This document shows positions 1-8,941 of a stretch of DNA of 64,000 bases, piece by piece. Origin of the DNA: CAVXHQ01 sp963761735 (GTDB lineage Bacteria; Pseudomonadota; Alphaproteobacteria; Rhodobacterales; Rhodobacteraceae). The DNA is taken from contig CAVXHQ010000003.1 in NCBI GenBank assembly GCA_963761735.1, positions 682,001 to 746,000 on the forward strand, read 5' to 3'. A program made the translations under genes and the position numbers. Position 1 is the first letter of the stretch. Each line of letters begins with the position of its first letter. Below the pieces are notes generated by a model. That model ran no database searches. It was not told where the DNA came from and was given only the letters and a program-made list of their open reading frames with translations.

Positions 1-1
1 G

Positions 2-940
2 ATCGGCCCCCGCGACGTCATCGTCATCTTTATCGAGAGCTATGGGCGCGCCAGTTTCGACAATCCGGCCTATGCAGACACGCATCTGGCAACGCTTCGC
101 ACGGCGCAGGCCGCCATTGGAGGTGCGGGTCTGGCGATGCGCAGCGGTTGGCTGACCTCGCCGACGGCGGGCGGGCAAAGCTGGCTGGCTCATGGCACGT
201 TGGCATCGGGCCTGTGGACGAGCGACAACGGGCGCTACCATGCGATGCTGACCAGCGGCCGCCAGACATTGTTTCACCTTGCCGCAGCCTCTGGCTATCG
301 GACGGCCGCCGTGATGCCGGCGATCACGATCCCCTGGCCCGAAAGCAGCCTGATGGGGTTCGATCAGGTGTTCGAGGCCTCCGACATGGATTACGCCGGT
401 GATGATTTCGGCTGGGTGACGATGCCCGATCAATATACGCTGAGTGCATTCCCCCGACTGCTGGGAACGGACCCCCGGCAGGATTTCATCCAGATCGCGC
501 TGATTTCATCCCATGCGCCGTGGACCACGATCACGCGCATGATCGATTGGGACGATGTGGGCGACGGCACCGCGTTCAACGACATGGCCGCCGAGGGCCC
601 GGCCCCGCGCGAGGTCTGGAGCGACCGTGATATCACCCGTGATTATTATCGCCAATCGATCGATTATTCCCTGCAGGCGGCCTTCGCATTTGCCGCGCGA
701 CAGGGCGAGGCCGCACCGCTGATCCTGATCCTTGGCGACCATCAGCCCGCAGGCTTTGTGGCCCAGATCGACAGCGCCGACGTGCCCCTGCACACGATCG
801 GCCCGCCAGAGGTGATCGACCGGCTCGAGGGATGGGACTGGACGCCGGGCCTGATCCCTGACGGCGACCTGCCACCCTGGCGGATGGACGCGTTTCGGGA
901 CAGGTTCATCGCCGCGTTCACCACCGGGGGCGGCGCATGA
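2..940 (+). CDS. Sulfatase/alkaline-phosphatase-fold hydrolase (5' truncated by window edge)
   Basis: The reading frame is open from base 2 and the true start lies outside the window. Near its beginning it reads VIVIFIESYGRASF, the strand-plus-nucleophile pattern of the LtaS/phosphoglycerol-transferase branch of the sulfatase superfamily. Near its end it has LILILGDHQPAGF, the metal-binding DH segment of the same fold. In this family a metal centre next to a Ser/Thr nucleophile cleaves or transfers phosphate or sulfate esters, often on envelope glycolipids. The stop overlaps the next start as ATGA, so it begins the visible part of a translationally coupled six-gene operon. The substrate cannot be told from sequence. 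An envelope phospho- or sulfo-glycan role is inferred from the fold and from the membrane protein and glycosyltransferase in the operon. Confidence 0.75.
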   Translation: MGPRDVIVIFIESYGRASFDNPAYADTHLATLRTAQAAIGGAGLAMRSGWLTSPTAGGQSWLAHGTLASGLWTSDNGRYHAMLTSGRQTLFHLAAASGYRTAAVMPAITIPWPESSLMGFDQVFEASDMDYAGDDFGWVTMPDQYTLSAFPRLLGTDPRQDFIQIALISSHAPWTTITRMIDWDDVGDGTAFNDMAAEGPAPREVWSDRDITRDYYRQSIDYSLQAAFAFAARQGEAAPLILILGDHQPAGFVAQIDSADVPLHTIGPPEVIDRLEGWDWTPGLIPDGDLPPWRMDAFRDRFIAAFTTGGGA

Positions 941-1845
941 CCCGCGGCGTGCTTGTGCGGCTTGCCGTATCGGCGGCGGTCATCGGGGTGCTGCTTGCGG
1001 TGACCGACGTGGATGCCATCGGAGCGCTTTTGCAGGGCGCCGACTGGCGATGGATGGCCGCCTCAACGGCGGGGTTGATGCTGCTCACCTGCCTGATGGC
1101 GCTGCGCTGGGTTCTCGTGGCGCGGGGTCTCCGCCTTGATCTGACGTTGGCACGGGCGGTGCGGGAATATTTCCTCGGGACGCTGGTCAACCAGCTTGTG
1201 CCGGGCGGCGTCGCCGGTGACGCAACCCGCGCCGTGCGGGCGAGCGAACGTGCGGGGTTGCGTGCGGCGGCGCAATCGGTGGTGATCGAACGGCTGCTCG
1301 GTCAGGTCACGACGCTGGCATTACTCTCGCTTGGCCTTGCGGTGTCGCTGGCGATGCCGGGCGGAATTGATTGGCCGTGGTGGACCGTCTGGGTCCTTGC
1401 AGCCGCGGCAATCGTTGCTGGAGGCGCTGTGATCCTGCTCGGCTCTGTTTCGGCCCAAAAGATGTTTTTTGCGCCGTTCTGGACGGCTCTGCGCAGCCCG
1501 GAACAGGCCCTGCTCGCGCTCGTCATCGCGATCCTGCTGAACCTGAGCTTTTATGCCAGCGCCCGTGCCATCGGGACCGTTCTGCCGTTTGCCGCTATCT
1601 TCACCATCGTGCTGCTGGTCCTGTCGGCGATGCTCATCCCGCTGTCTGTCGGCGGCTGGGGATGGCGCGAGGGGGCGGCGGCGGCGCTCTTTCCGCTGGC
1701 AGGCCCCACGGCCGCCGAAGGCGTGGCGACCGGCATCGCCTATGGTGCCGCGATGCTTGCCGCCGCCGTGCCGGGCGCCATGTGGTGGGCCACATCCGGC
1801 CGGCATGCGGCCCGGATTCAATCTGAAACGATGGAGACGACATGA
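937..1845 (+). CDS. Lysylphosphatidylglycerol synthase TM region / UPF0104 family membrane protein
   Basis: A 302-residue, strongly hydrophobic protein with about eight membrane segments and no soluble domain. The conserved segment around residues 85-110 (FLGTLVNQLVPGGVAGDATR) is the hallmark of the UPF0104/MprF flippase-like family, as is the late SVGGWGWREGAAA motif. These proteins are thought to be lipid or glycolipid flippases, or partners of envelope glycosyltransferases. It overlaps both neighbours by ATGA, which implies coupled translation with the sulfatase-fold protein upstream and the binding protein downstream. The exact lipid substrate is unknown. Confidence 0.75.
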   Translation: MTRGVLVRLAVSAAVIGVLLAVTDVDAIGALLQGADWRWMAASTAGLMLLTCLMALRWVLVARGLRLDLTLARAVREYFLGTLVNQLVPGGVAGDATRAVRASERAGLRAAAQSVVIERLLGQVTTLALLSLGLAVSLAMPGGIDWPWWTVWVLAAAAIVAGGAVILLGSVSAQKMFFAPFWTALRSPEQALLALVIAILLNLSFYASARAIGTVLPFAAIFTIVLLVLSAMLIPLSVGGWGWREGAAAALFPLAGPTAAEGVATGIAYGAAMLAAAVPGAMWWATSGRHAARIQSETMETT

Positions 1846-2840
1846 CCCGACACCTGCCCCAAACCCGCCCCCTGACGCGCCGCGCCCTGATCGGCACCGG
1901 TGCCGCACTTGGGGCTGCCGCGGTCATGCCGCGCATCGCTCAGGCGCAAAGCGCGGACGTGGCCCTGCAACTGTCTTGGCTGCATTCCGTCCAGTTCGGC
2001 GGCAGCTATATCGCGCGCGACCGAGGCTATTGGGCGGACGAGGGACTGACGGTCGCCCTCAATCCCGGCGGCCCGAATGCCCCTGTCGAACCGCCGGTGG
2101 TGGCGGGTTCCGCCGTCATCGGGATCTCTGCCGCCGATTATACCGCCGCCGCCGTGGCACAGGGTGCGCCGTTCAAAATCCTCGCGGTTGCGATGCAAAA
2201 GAACCCTTTTGCCATCGCGTCCCTGCCCGGCAATCCGGTGAACGAACCCGCCGATCTTCTCGGCAAGCGCATCGGCATGGCGGTGGCGAATATGCCGGTC
2301 CTTCAGGCTCTGTGCACGCTGAACGGCGTCGATATCGACGGGATCGAGGTGGTGCCCACACAGTACGACGCGGCGCCGCTGGTCAACGGCCAGGTCGATT
2401 GCCTGCTGTGCTGGGCAACCGATCTGCCCGTCGCGATGGCGATGCAAAACATCGAAAGCGTCACGATGCTGATGGCCGATCATGGCTATGCCGTCCATTC
2501 GCAGACCTATATCGCCACCGACGAGAGCCTTGCGACCCGCAGGGAAGAGCTGGTCGGCCTGATGCGGGGCGAAGTGCGCGGCTGGCAGGATTATCTTGCC
2601 GATCCCGAAGGTGCCGCGGCTCTCACCGTGGCGATGTTCCCCGACGCGGGGCTGGATCTTGCCGCGCAAGAAGAGCAGGCGCGCCGGCAGGTGCCGCTGA
2701 TGTTCCCAGAGGGGACGGAATTCGGGCGGTTCAGTGACGCATCCGTTTCCGCCAACATCGAAACGCTGGCCCTGCTGGGCCGGGATGTCAGCGCCGATCT
2801 TTGGGACCGTTCGATCATCGACGAGGTCTATTCTGCCTGA
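1842..2840 (+). CDS. NMT1/THI5-like ABC transporter substrate-binding protein
   Basis: 332 residues with an N-terminal twin-arginine-like segment (LTRRALIGTGAALGAAAV) and an AQA-type cleavage site near residue 32, so it should be exported to the periplasm. The mature part starts with ALQLSWLHSVQFGGSYIARD and later has GYWADEGL, the usual opening of NMT1/THI5/SsuA-type binding proteins. This family binds thiamine precursors, alkanesulfonates, nitrate or aromatic acids. The ATPase and permease follow directly, completing an importer. The ligand is not predictable; a pyrimidine or other small planar ligand is as likely as a sulfonate. Confidence 0.85.
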   Translation: MTRHLPQTRPLTRRALIGTGAALGAAAVMPRIAQAQSADVALQLSWLHSVQFGGSYIARDRGYWADEGLTVALNPGGPNAPVEPPVVAGSAVIGISAADYTAAAVAQGAPFKILAVAMQKNPFAIASLPGNPVNEPADLLGKRIGMAVANMPVLQALCTLNGVDIDGIEVVPTQYDAAPLVNGQVDCLLCWATDLPVAMAMQNIESVTMLMADHGYAVHSQTYIATDESLATRREELVGLMRGEVRGWQDYLADPEGAAALTVAMFPDAGLDLAAQEEQARRQVPLMFPEGTEFGRFSDASVSANIETLALLGRDVSADLWDRSIIDEVYSA

Positions 2841-2868
2841 ACATCCGGCCAAGGCGGGACAGGATGTA

Positions 2869-3588
2869 GTGTGCCACGATCTGTCCCGCACCTTCGATGG
2901 CTCGCCTCCCGTTGCCGCGGTCGCTCCATTGACCCTTCGGTTTCGCGCGGGCGAGACGACGGCCCTCGTTGGCCCATCGGGATGTGGAAAATCGACCCTG
3001 TTACGCCTGATCGCAGGCCTCGAGGACCCGACGACAGGCACTGTCCGGATTGGTACGGAAACTCCGCGGGCCCTCGCGCGGCGGGGCAGAATCGGTATGG
3101 CATTTCAGGATGCGTCGCTGTTGCCGTGGCGTACGGTGCGCGGCAATATCGCCCTTGCCCTGCGTCTTGCGCGGCGGGGGCACGACGCGGCGGCGGTCGA
3201 CCGCCTGATCGACCTCGTCGGACTTTCAGGTTTTGCCGACGTTCGTCCCGCGGCCCTGTCGGGTGGTATGCGCCAACGGGCCGCGATTGCGCGGTGTCTG
3301 GTCACGGAACCGGACCTTATCCTGCTCGACGAACCCTTCGGTGCCGTCGATCAGCTGACCCGGTATCGTCTGGGCGCAGAGCTTCCGCCGCTTTGGCGCT
3401 CGCGCGGCACCACCGCCGTGCTGGTCACGCATTCGGTGGCAGAGGCGGTGGCGCTGTCGGACCGGGTTATCGTGCTGTCGTCCCGACCGGCGACAGTGGT
3501 CGCAGATTTCGGGATTTCCCAAAAATCGGACCAATCAGGCTCTGTTCAGGCCCAGATCGCCAAAGTAACGGCGGCACTCGCCCAATGA
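2869..3588 (+). CDS. NitT/TauT-type ABC transporter ATP-binding protein
   Basis: Walker A (GPSGCGKST), ABC signature (LSGGMRQRAA), Walker B (LILLDEPFGAVD) and the H-loop (VLVTHSVAEA) are all present and in normal order, so this is a complete nucleotide-binding domain of about 240 residues. The start is uncertain. GTG at 2869 has AGGA just upstream and gives a family-typical length. An ATG at 2734 would add 45 residues lying inside the upstream gene and is less likely; ATT or CTG codons at 2830-2835 are further options. The stop overlaps the permease start (ATGA). It should power import of the ligand bound by the preceding protein. Confidence 0.88.
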   Translation: MCHDLSRTFDGSPPVAAVAPLTLRFRAGETTALVGPSGCGKSTLLRLIAGLEDPTTGTVRIGTETPRALARRGRIGMAFQDASLLPWRTVRGNIALALRLARRGHDAAAVDRLIDLVGLSGFADVRPAALSGGMRQRAAIARCLVTEPDLILLDEPFGAVDQLTRYRLGAELPPLWRSRGTTAVLVTHSVAEAVALSDRVIVLSSRPATVVADFGISQKSDQSGSVQAQIAKVTAALAQ

Positions 3589-5135
3589 CACAACGCAAAA
3601 TTTGGCAGCTTGTCGGTGCCTTGAGTTTTTTGGCGATGTGGCAGGCGCTGGCGCTTGTGAACGCGGGCAGCTTCGTGATTGCGGGACCGGTCGCCGTGAT
3701 GCGCCACATTCTCGACAATGTTGGCCTGCTCGGTCGGGCGACGGCAACGACGCTGACGGCGGCACTCTCCGGGTTTCTGCTTGGAAATCTCGCGGCGGCG
3801 GCGATGGCCGCCCTCGTTGTGATCGTGCCGCGCACGGAGCGGGCGGTGTCCTTTGCCGCCCTGCTGGTGTTTTGTCTGCCGCTGGTGGCGACGGGGCCGA
3901 TCCTGCGGGTCCTGTTCGGCACCGGCGCAGGGCCACAGATCACGCTTGCCGCCCTCGCCGTCTATTTCACGACCTTTCTCGCGCTCGTCGTCGGGCTGCG
4001 GGCCGTGCCCCCCGCCTGGACGGACCTTGTCCGCCTGTACGGACGCAGCCGCTGGACCGCGTTCTGGATCGTTCGGGCCCCGGCAAGCGGGCCCTACCTG
4101 CTTGCCGGGTTGCAGATCGCGGCACCCGCCGCGGTGCTCGGCGCGATGATCGGAGAGTTCACGGGTGCGGAACGCGGCCTTGGCGTGCTGACGTTGCGGG
4201 CGATGCGCGGTCTCGATGTAGAGGCGACATGGGCAGTGGCGACATTGGCTGTAGCAGTCTCTGTTCTGGCCTATCTTGCGCTTGGATGGGTCGCCGCATT
4301 TCGCGGCACGCAAGGTGTGGTACTTGTCCTGGGCGCCGATCCCGCGCGAGTCCGTACGCCGTGGCTCCGCCGGGCCGGCGGTACGATATGTATCGTCGCG
4401 GGAATCGTGCTGATCTGGCAGATCACGATGGATGCCTTCGACCTGCCGGTGTTCTTTGCCAAACGGCCCGGCGATGTCTGGGCCTATCTGGTGACGGGAC
4501 CGGGGGCATCAGGCGCGCGAGCGACTTTGGGCGCTGCCCTTGCAGAAACGCTGGTCTGGACCGTGCCGGGATATATCGCAGGGCTGGCGATGGGGGCGGG
4601 CCTTGCGGCAGCGCTGACCGTCATCCCGGCGGCGGCGGGTCTGATCATGCCGCTGGCAATTGCCCTGCGGTCGGTGCCGATCATCGCCACCGCGCCGCTA
4701 TTGGTGCTGGCACTGGGGCGCGGGGCGGCGGGCACGATCGTCATCGTCGCCGTGATGATCTTCTTTCCCACGTTCGTCGCCTGTCTGCACGGCCTGGGCC
4801 GGGTGCCGGGACAGGTGCGCGACGTCTTTGCCAGCTATGGGGCGGGGCGCGTCACCTTGCTGGTGCGCGCGCAGATCCCCTCGATGTGGCCCGCGTTCTT
4901 TGCCGCCGCGCGCATGGCCGTGCCCGCCGCGCTGCTGGCGGTAACGACGACAGAATGGCTTGCGACAGGGCGGGGCATCGGGACGCTGATGGCGCTGACG
5001 TCGAGCACGTCGGATTACAACATGTTGTGGAGTGCCGTGGTTGCCCTGTCGGTGGTCGCCGTCGGTGCCTATCTGTGCGTCGAGGCAGCTGAACGGGCGG
5101 TTCTGCGCCGGTATGCGGCGGAACAACTGACATGA
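3585..5135 (+). CDS. Fused two-domain ABC transporter permease (NitT/TauT type)
   Basis: 516 residues starting at the ATG that overlaps the ATPase stop. The chain holds two consecutive permease units of about 250 residues. Each has around six membrane helices and a cytoplasmic EAA-like coupling loop (first unit near LYGRSRWTAFWIVRAPASG, second near SYGAGRVTLLVRAQIPSM). NitT/TauT permeases are usually single domains that homodimerise, so a tandem fusion means one polypeptide makes the whole pore, with halves free to diverge. GEFTGAERGLG and TTEWLATGRGIG are the matching conserved segments after the coupling loops. It forms the importer with the two preceding genes and overlaps the glycosyltransferase start. 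Confidence 0.85.
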   Translation: MTQRKIWQLVGALSFLAMWQALALVNAGSFVIAGPVAVMRHILDNVGLLGRATATTLTAALSGFLLGNLAAAAMAALVVIVPRTERAVSFAALLVFCLPLVATGPILRVLFGTGAGPQITLAALAVYFTTFLALVVGLRAVPPAWTDLVRLYGRSRWTAFWIVRAPASGPYLLAGLQIAAPAAVLGAMIGEFTGAERGLGVLTLRAMRGLDVEATWAVATLAVAVSVLAYLALGWVAAFRGTQGVVLVLGADPARVRTPWLRRAGGTICIVAGIVLIWQITMDAFDLPVFFAKRPGDVWAYLVTGPGASGARATLGAALAETLVWTVPGYIAGLAMGAGLAAALTVIPAAAGLIMPLAIALRSVPIIATAPLLVLALGRGAAGTIVIVAVMIFFPTFVACLHGLGRVPGQVRDVFASYGAGRVTLLVRAQIPSMWPAFFAAARMAVPAALLAVTTTEWLATGRGIGTLMALTSSTSDYNMLWSAVVALSVVAVGAYLCVEAAERAVLRRYAAEQLT

Positions 5136-6181
5136 GAGCGGTTTTTGCCATTCCCGGCGACATGTATCGCAAGACCGGCGGTTTCATCTATGAGGCCGAG
5201 GCGTGGGCCGCGCTCAACCGGATCGGCATACGGACACGACATCTGGAGGTGCCCGACAGTTTTCCGGACGCGGCACCGGCCGATATGGCCGCGACGATCG
5301 CCGCACTGTCGGCGGTGCCCGCAGACGTGCCGGTCATCCTCGACGGGTTCATCGTCGGCGGCGCAGACCCTGCTGCGCTGAAGGAGGTCCGCGCCCCGCT
5401 GATCGGGATGGTGCATCATCCCCTCGGCCTCGAAACCGGCCTTGGCAACGACCGGGCGGCATGGCTGATTACCAATGAAGCGGCGGTGCTGCGCCTGATG
5501 GCCCATGTTCTGGTGCCGAGCAGACACACTGGCGAAACCCTGACGCGGCAGTTCGGCGTGTCGCCGGACCGGATCACGGTGGCGCCGCCGGGGTTCGCCT
5601 CCGGTCCTCATATCTGGCCACGGCCTGCGCGCACGGCGGGGCCGGCGCGGATCCTGTCAGTGGGGTTGATGGCGCCGCGCAAGGGGCATGACATATTGCT
5701 GACGGCGCTGGCGGACATTGCCGATCTGGACTGGCAGGCCGAGATCGTCGGGCGGCCACATGACGACGCCGTGGTGCAGGCGCTGACGGTTCAGCGGGGG
5801 GCTCTGGGGCTGACGCGGCGCGTGGCCTTCGCCGGTGAGGTTGCCGATGCCGGCCTTGCGCGCCGCTATGCAACGGCGGACATTTTCGCGCTGGCCACAC
5901 GGTACGAGGGCTATGGCATGGTGTTCGGCGAGGCGATGCGCGCGGGACTGCCCCTCGTGTCCTGCGATACCGGCGCGGTGCCGGACACCGTCGGCGACGC
6001 CGGAATACTGGTCCCCCCCGGAGACGCGACGGCATTTGCCGCGGCGCTGCGACGGCTGCTGACGGAACCGGCGTTGCGCAACGGGATGGCGTCGGCGTCG
6101 CACGAACGCGGCGCTGCCTTGCCGGGATGGGACGACACGGCACGGATCATGGCCGGGGTGATTGCACGGCTTGCGGGCTGA
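5132..6181 (+). CDS. Glycosyltransferase family 4
   Basis: 349 residues with a GT-B fold pattern. The C-terminal half has SVGLMAPRKGHDILLTALA and the EX7E region EGYGMVFGEAMRAGLPLV, which in GT4 enzymes contacts the nucleotide-sugar donor. The N-terminal half is the acceptor domain. No signal peptide or membrane segment is evident, so it acts in the cytoplasm or at the inner face. It is the last gene of the six-gene operon (ATGA overlap with the permease). Donor and acceptor are unknown; its presence beside the UPF0104 protein suggests a glycolipid or envelope glycan. Confidence 0.85.
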   Translation: MRAVFAIPGDMYRKTGGFIYEAEAWAALNRIGIRTRHLEVPDSFPDAAPADMAATIAALSAVPADVPVILDGFIVGGADPAALKEVRAPLIGMVHHPLGLETGLGNDRAAWLITNEAAVLRLMAHVLVPSRHTGETLTRQFGVSPDRITVAPPGFASGPHIWPRPARTAGPARILSVGLMAPRKGHDILLTALADIADLDWQAEIVGRPHDDAVVQALTVQRGALGLTRRVAFAGEVADAGLARRYATADIFALATRYEGYGMVFGEAMRAGLPLVSCDTGAVPDTVGDAGILVPPGDATAFAAALRRLLTEPALRNGMASASHERGAALPGWDDTARIMAGVIARLAG

Positions 6182-6269
6182 CGCTTGTGTCTCCGCCTGC
6201 CGGGCGGGGCCGACACTTTCCTCCGGGTGCTGAGGGCGCCCAAAGTCATCCCTGCGGATCAGGCCGCCT

Positions 6270-7292
6270 TCAGGTTACCTGACATTTGCGGCCTTCCGTC
6301 GCCGACCGGTAGACCGTCTCTTCGATGCGCAAGACGTCGAGGTACTCGGACGCCTCGTTTTCGATGGGAGCATCGTCGGTCAGGCCCGCTATGACGTGAC
6401 ATTGCAGAGCGTGGACGCAATCGCCGCCAAATCCGTCCCAGGTGTCCGGTGCGCGCAACAGAACGGCGCGTCCCGCACGGAACCGGCGCAGGCGTACGGC
6501 ACCGTCACCGCACAGGGACAGGGTGCCTGCGGTTCCTTCGATCAGGGCCTCGCCCATGGTGCGGCGCCGGTTGTCGCTGGCATGGTCAAGGTGACGATTG
6601 CCGTCGAACAGCGCCCGCACGCCGCCCGGATGGTCGAATATCACATAGCCCGCATCCTCGCCCGAAATGGCAGGATTGATGCGGCGCAAATCGGCGTAGA
6701 CGGCGGTCGGCGTGCCCAGCAGGTAGCGAAAGGTATCGATCCAGTGCACCCCGGTTTCATGAATGAGAAACCGCGGCATTTTCTGAAAATAGGGCTGCCG
6801 GTCGAGGTAGGCGTGCGGTCCCTGCCCGTCGCCGGGACGCAGGCGGAACGTCACCTGCTGCACCTGCCCGATGGCCTTGTCGTCGAGCGCGGCCCGGATC
6901 GTGCGGTACCACGGCTGAAACCGGAAATTTTCGTGAACGATAAGGCGGACACCGTGGCCGGTTGCCAGAGCCACAATTTCCTCGGCCTCCACGAGATTTT
7001 GGCAAAACGGTTTCTGGCAGATGATCGTGCGGACGCCCGCATTTATCGCCAAGCGGATCGTCCGGGTGTGCGCCTCGGGCGGCAGAATGATGTCGACGAC
7101 GTCGGGCCGCTGTTCGGCAATCATCGCGTCGGCGTCGGTGTAGGCCGGAAGGCCGGTGGCGCGGGCCTTGTCGATATCGCTGTCGCACGCGCCGACGACC
7201 GACACGTCCTGCATCCGGGCGATGCGTCGCCAGCTGTCATAATGAAACCGGCTGAAATATCCGGCACCGACGCAGGCGATGCGGATGGTCAC
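6270..7292 (-). CDS. Gfo/Idh/MocA family NAD(P)-dependent oxidoreductase
   Basis: 340 residues. The N-terminal Rossmann motif ACVGAGYFSRFHYDSW binds the dinucleotide, CQKPFCQNLVEAEEIV is the family's (E)KP motif with the catalytic lysine, and HETGVHWIDTFRYLLG is the substrate-domain signature. Such enzymes oxidise a hydroxyl of a sugar, inositol or sugar acid. The GTG start overlaps the stop of the preceding dehydrogenase gene (GTGA), so the two are co-translated. The neighbourhood suggests a uronic-acid or aldonic-acid derivative as substrate, but this is inference. Confidence 0.85.
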   Translation of the reverse strand: MTIRIACVGAGYFSRFHYDSWRRIARMQDVSVVGACDSDIDKARATGLPAYTDADAMIAEQRPDVVDIILPPEAHTRTIRLAINAGVRTIICQKPFCQNLVEAEEIVALATGHGVRLIVHENFRFQPWYRTIRAALDDKAIGQVQQVTFRLRPGDGQGPHAYLDRQPYFQKMPRFLIHETGVHWIDTFRYLLGTPTAVYADLRRINPAISGEDAGYVIFDHPGGVRALFDGNRHLDHASDNRRRTMGEALIEGTAGTLSLCGDGAVRLRRFRAGRAVLLRAPDTWDGFGGDCVHALQCHVIAGLTDDAPIENEASEYLDVLRIEETVYRSATEGRKCQVT

Positions 7293-8377
7293 GCGCCCGC
7301 CAGACGGTCGCGCACGGCTTGCGCCGCCTGCGCCGTCGTAGCGCTGCCACCGATGTCGGCGGTCAGATCGGTCCCGGCGGCAATCACATCCTCGACGGCC
7401 TGCTGAAGCCGGGCACCGTCGGCCGTCAGGGCGGGATTATCGGCCCGTGTCCCCAGCCAGTCGAGCATCATCGCACCCGACAGAATCATCGCGAGCGGAT
7501 TGGCGACGCCCTGTCCGGCGATATCGGGCGCCGATCCGTGGCACGGCTGAAACACCGCATGGTTTTCGCCGATGTCGGCAGAGGGGGCGACGCCAAGCCC
7601 GCCCATCAGGCCCGCGCCAAGATCCGACAGGATGTCGCCGAACATGTTTTCGGTGACCATCACGTCGAAATCCCAAGGCTTTTGCACCATCCACAGGGCC
7701 GTCGCATCGACATAGGCATGATCGGCTGCAAGGTTCGGATGCCGCGCCGCCTCTTCGTCGAAAATCCCGCGAAAGAAGGCGAAGGCACGGAAAACGTTGG
7801 CCTTGTCGACGCAGGTGACACGGCCCGGTCCGCGCCCCTTTGCCTTGCGGTCGGCAGCGAGGCGAAAGGCGAAGGCAAACAGCTTTTCGGAGATGTCGCG
7901 GGTGATCAGCAGGGTTTCGCGCGCCTCGGTCGCCGTAACCTCGCCTCTGCCCTGAGTATGAAAAAGACCTTCGGTACTTTCGCGGATCAGGACGAAATCG
8001 ACAGTGCGGCCCTCGGGCATATTCAGCGGCGTCCGCTGGCCGGGAAAGATGCGGACAGGGCGCACCCCGGCAAAAAGCGTCAGCGCCTTGCGCAAATCGA
8101 TCTGCGGCGAGATTTCCGTGCCATCGTCATAGCGCACCTCCGGCAGGCCCATCGCCGACAACAAGATGGCATCCGAGGCGCGCGCGGCGTCCATCGAGGC
8201 CGCGGGCAACGCCTCACCGGTTCTGGCATAGTGCCCGGCACCCGCAGGGACGGTGCGAAAGTTCAGGCCGTATCCACCGGCGCCGGCGATTTCGGCCAAC
8301 AGGGCAACCGTCGGGGCCATGATTTCGGGCCCGATTCCGTCACCTTCGAATACAGCGATGTCAAAGTCGTTCTTCAT
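7289..8377 (-). CDS. Isocitrate/isopropylmalate (tartrate/malate-type) dehydrogenase family protein
   Basis: 362 residues from ATG at 8377; a TTG 15 bases further upstream is possible but less likely. FEGDGIGPEIM at the N-terminus, the substrate arginine region LIRESTEGLFH, and ENMFGDILSDLGAGLMGG together with HGSAPDIAGQGVANP near the C-terminus are the metal- and NAD-binding signatures of the beta-decarboxylating dehydrogenases. Members oxidise isopropylmalate, isocitrate, tartrate or D-malate. No leuC/leuD lies nearby, so a catabolic tartrate/malate-like role in the sugar-acid cluster is more plausible than leucine synthesis. First gene of a two-gene minus strand operon. Confidence 0.82.
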   Translation of the reverse strand: MKNDFDIAVFEGDGIGPEIMAPTVALLAEIAGAGGYGLNFRTVPAGAGHYARTGEALPAASMDAARASDAILLSAMGLPEVRYDDGTEISPQIDLRKALTLFAGVRPVRIFPGQRTPLNMPEGRTVDFVLIRESTEGLFHTQGRGEVTATEARETLLITRDISEKLFAFAFRLAADRKAKGRGPGRVTCVDKANVFRAFAFFRGIFDEEAARHPNLAADHAYVDATALWMVQKPWDFDVMVTENMFGDILSDLGAGLMGGLGVAPSADIGENHAVFQPCHGSAPDIAGQGVANPLAMILSGAMMLDWLGTRADNPALTADGARLQQAVEDVIAAGTDLTADIGGSATTAQAAQAVRDRLAGA

Positions 8378-8436
8378 TCTATCTCGGACCAACCCTGACC
8401 ATCCGCCGAACGGGCGCCATCCACATATGACACAGG

Positions 8437-8449
8437 TAATATAATATTA
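8437..8449. promoter_or_regulatory. AT-rich perfect palindrome in divergent intergenic region
   Basis: TAATATAATATTA is a perfect 13-base palindrome centred between the divergent dehydrogenase (minus) and monooxygenase-fold (plus) genes, in otherwise GC-rich DNA. Its position suits a GntR/FCD-type operator controlling both directions. No binding data support this. Confidence 0.35.
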
Positions 8450-8647
8450 GTGAAAAAGATTACATATGCCTGATGGATTGTGCCGGTGCCCCTTTTCACA
8501 ACCCATCGTATCGTGGCGTCCTCCGCGACCGTCGCAGCCCATTTTCGGCTTTCGCTCGACCCCGACGTGCTGCCATGTTGCGCAGGTGTACAAATCTGAA
8601 GAAGTGCTGCGCCGGGCGTCGTCGCGTCCGCGCCGAAAGGATCCTTG

Positions 8648-8941
8648 ATGCCCTTTGCCGTCGTCGTCACATTCACCCTGCACCCCGATCATATCGCGGA
8701 TTTCATGGCCCCGATGCTGGCCAATTCACATGCCGCGGTGCGGGATGAACCCGGCTGCCGTCAGTTCGACGTGGCGACGGATCCCGACAGGCCCGGCGAC
8801 GTGTTCCTTTATGAGGTCTATGACGATGCCGCCGCCTTTGCCGCGCACAAGACCACGCCGCACTACGCCGCCTTCGACGCGGCCACAGGCCCGATGATCG
8901 CGGCGAAAGACGTGCGGACCTATGCCACCGTCGACCGGTGA
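8648..8941 (+). CDS. Antibiotic biosynthesis monooxygenase (ABM) domain protein
   Basis: 97 residues, the size of a single ABM ferredoxin-like domain. FAVVVTFTLHPDHIADFMAP and later DEPGCRQFDVATDPDRP, then FLYEVYDDAAAFAAHKTTPH, follow the family pattern closely. ATG at 8648 is chosen because AAAGGA lies at a good distance. Family members act as small cofactor-free monooxygenases or as isomerase-like helpers. The stop overlaps the GTG of the next gene (GTGA), so it is coupled to the metallo-hydrolase. In sugar-acid loci such proteins are usually of unknown role. Confidence 0.82.
   Translation: MPFAVVVTFTLHPDHIADFMAPMLANSHAAVRDEPGCRQFDVATDPDRPGDVFLYEVYDDAAAFAAHKTTPHYAAFDAATGPMIAAKDVRTYATVDR

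Noticed and set aside
2734..2868. Longer N-terminus for the ABC ATPase
   Set aside because: It lies within the binding-protein gene, looks unlike any ATPase start, and GTG 2869 has a ribosome site and gives the usual length.
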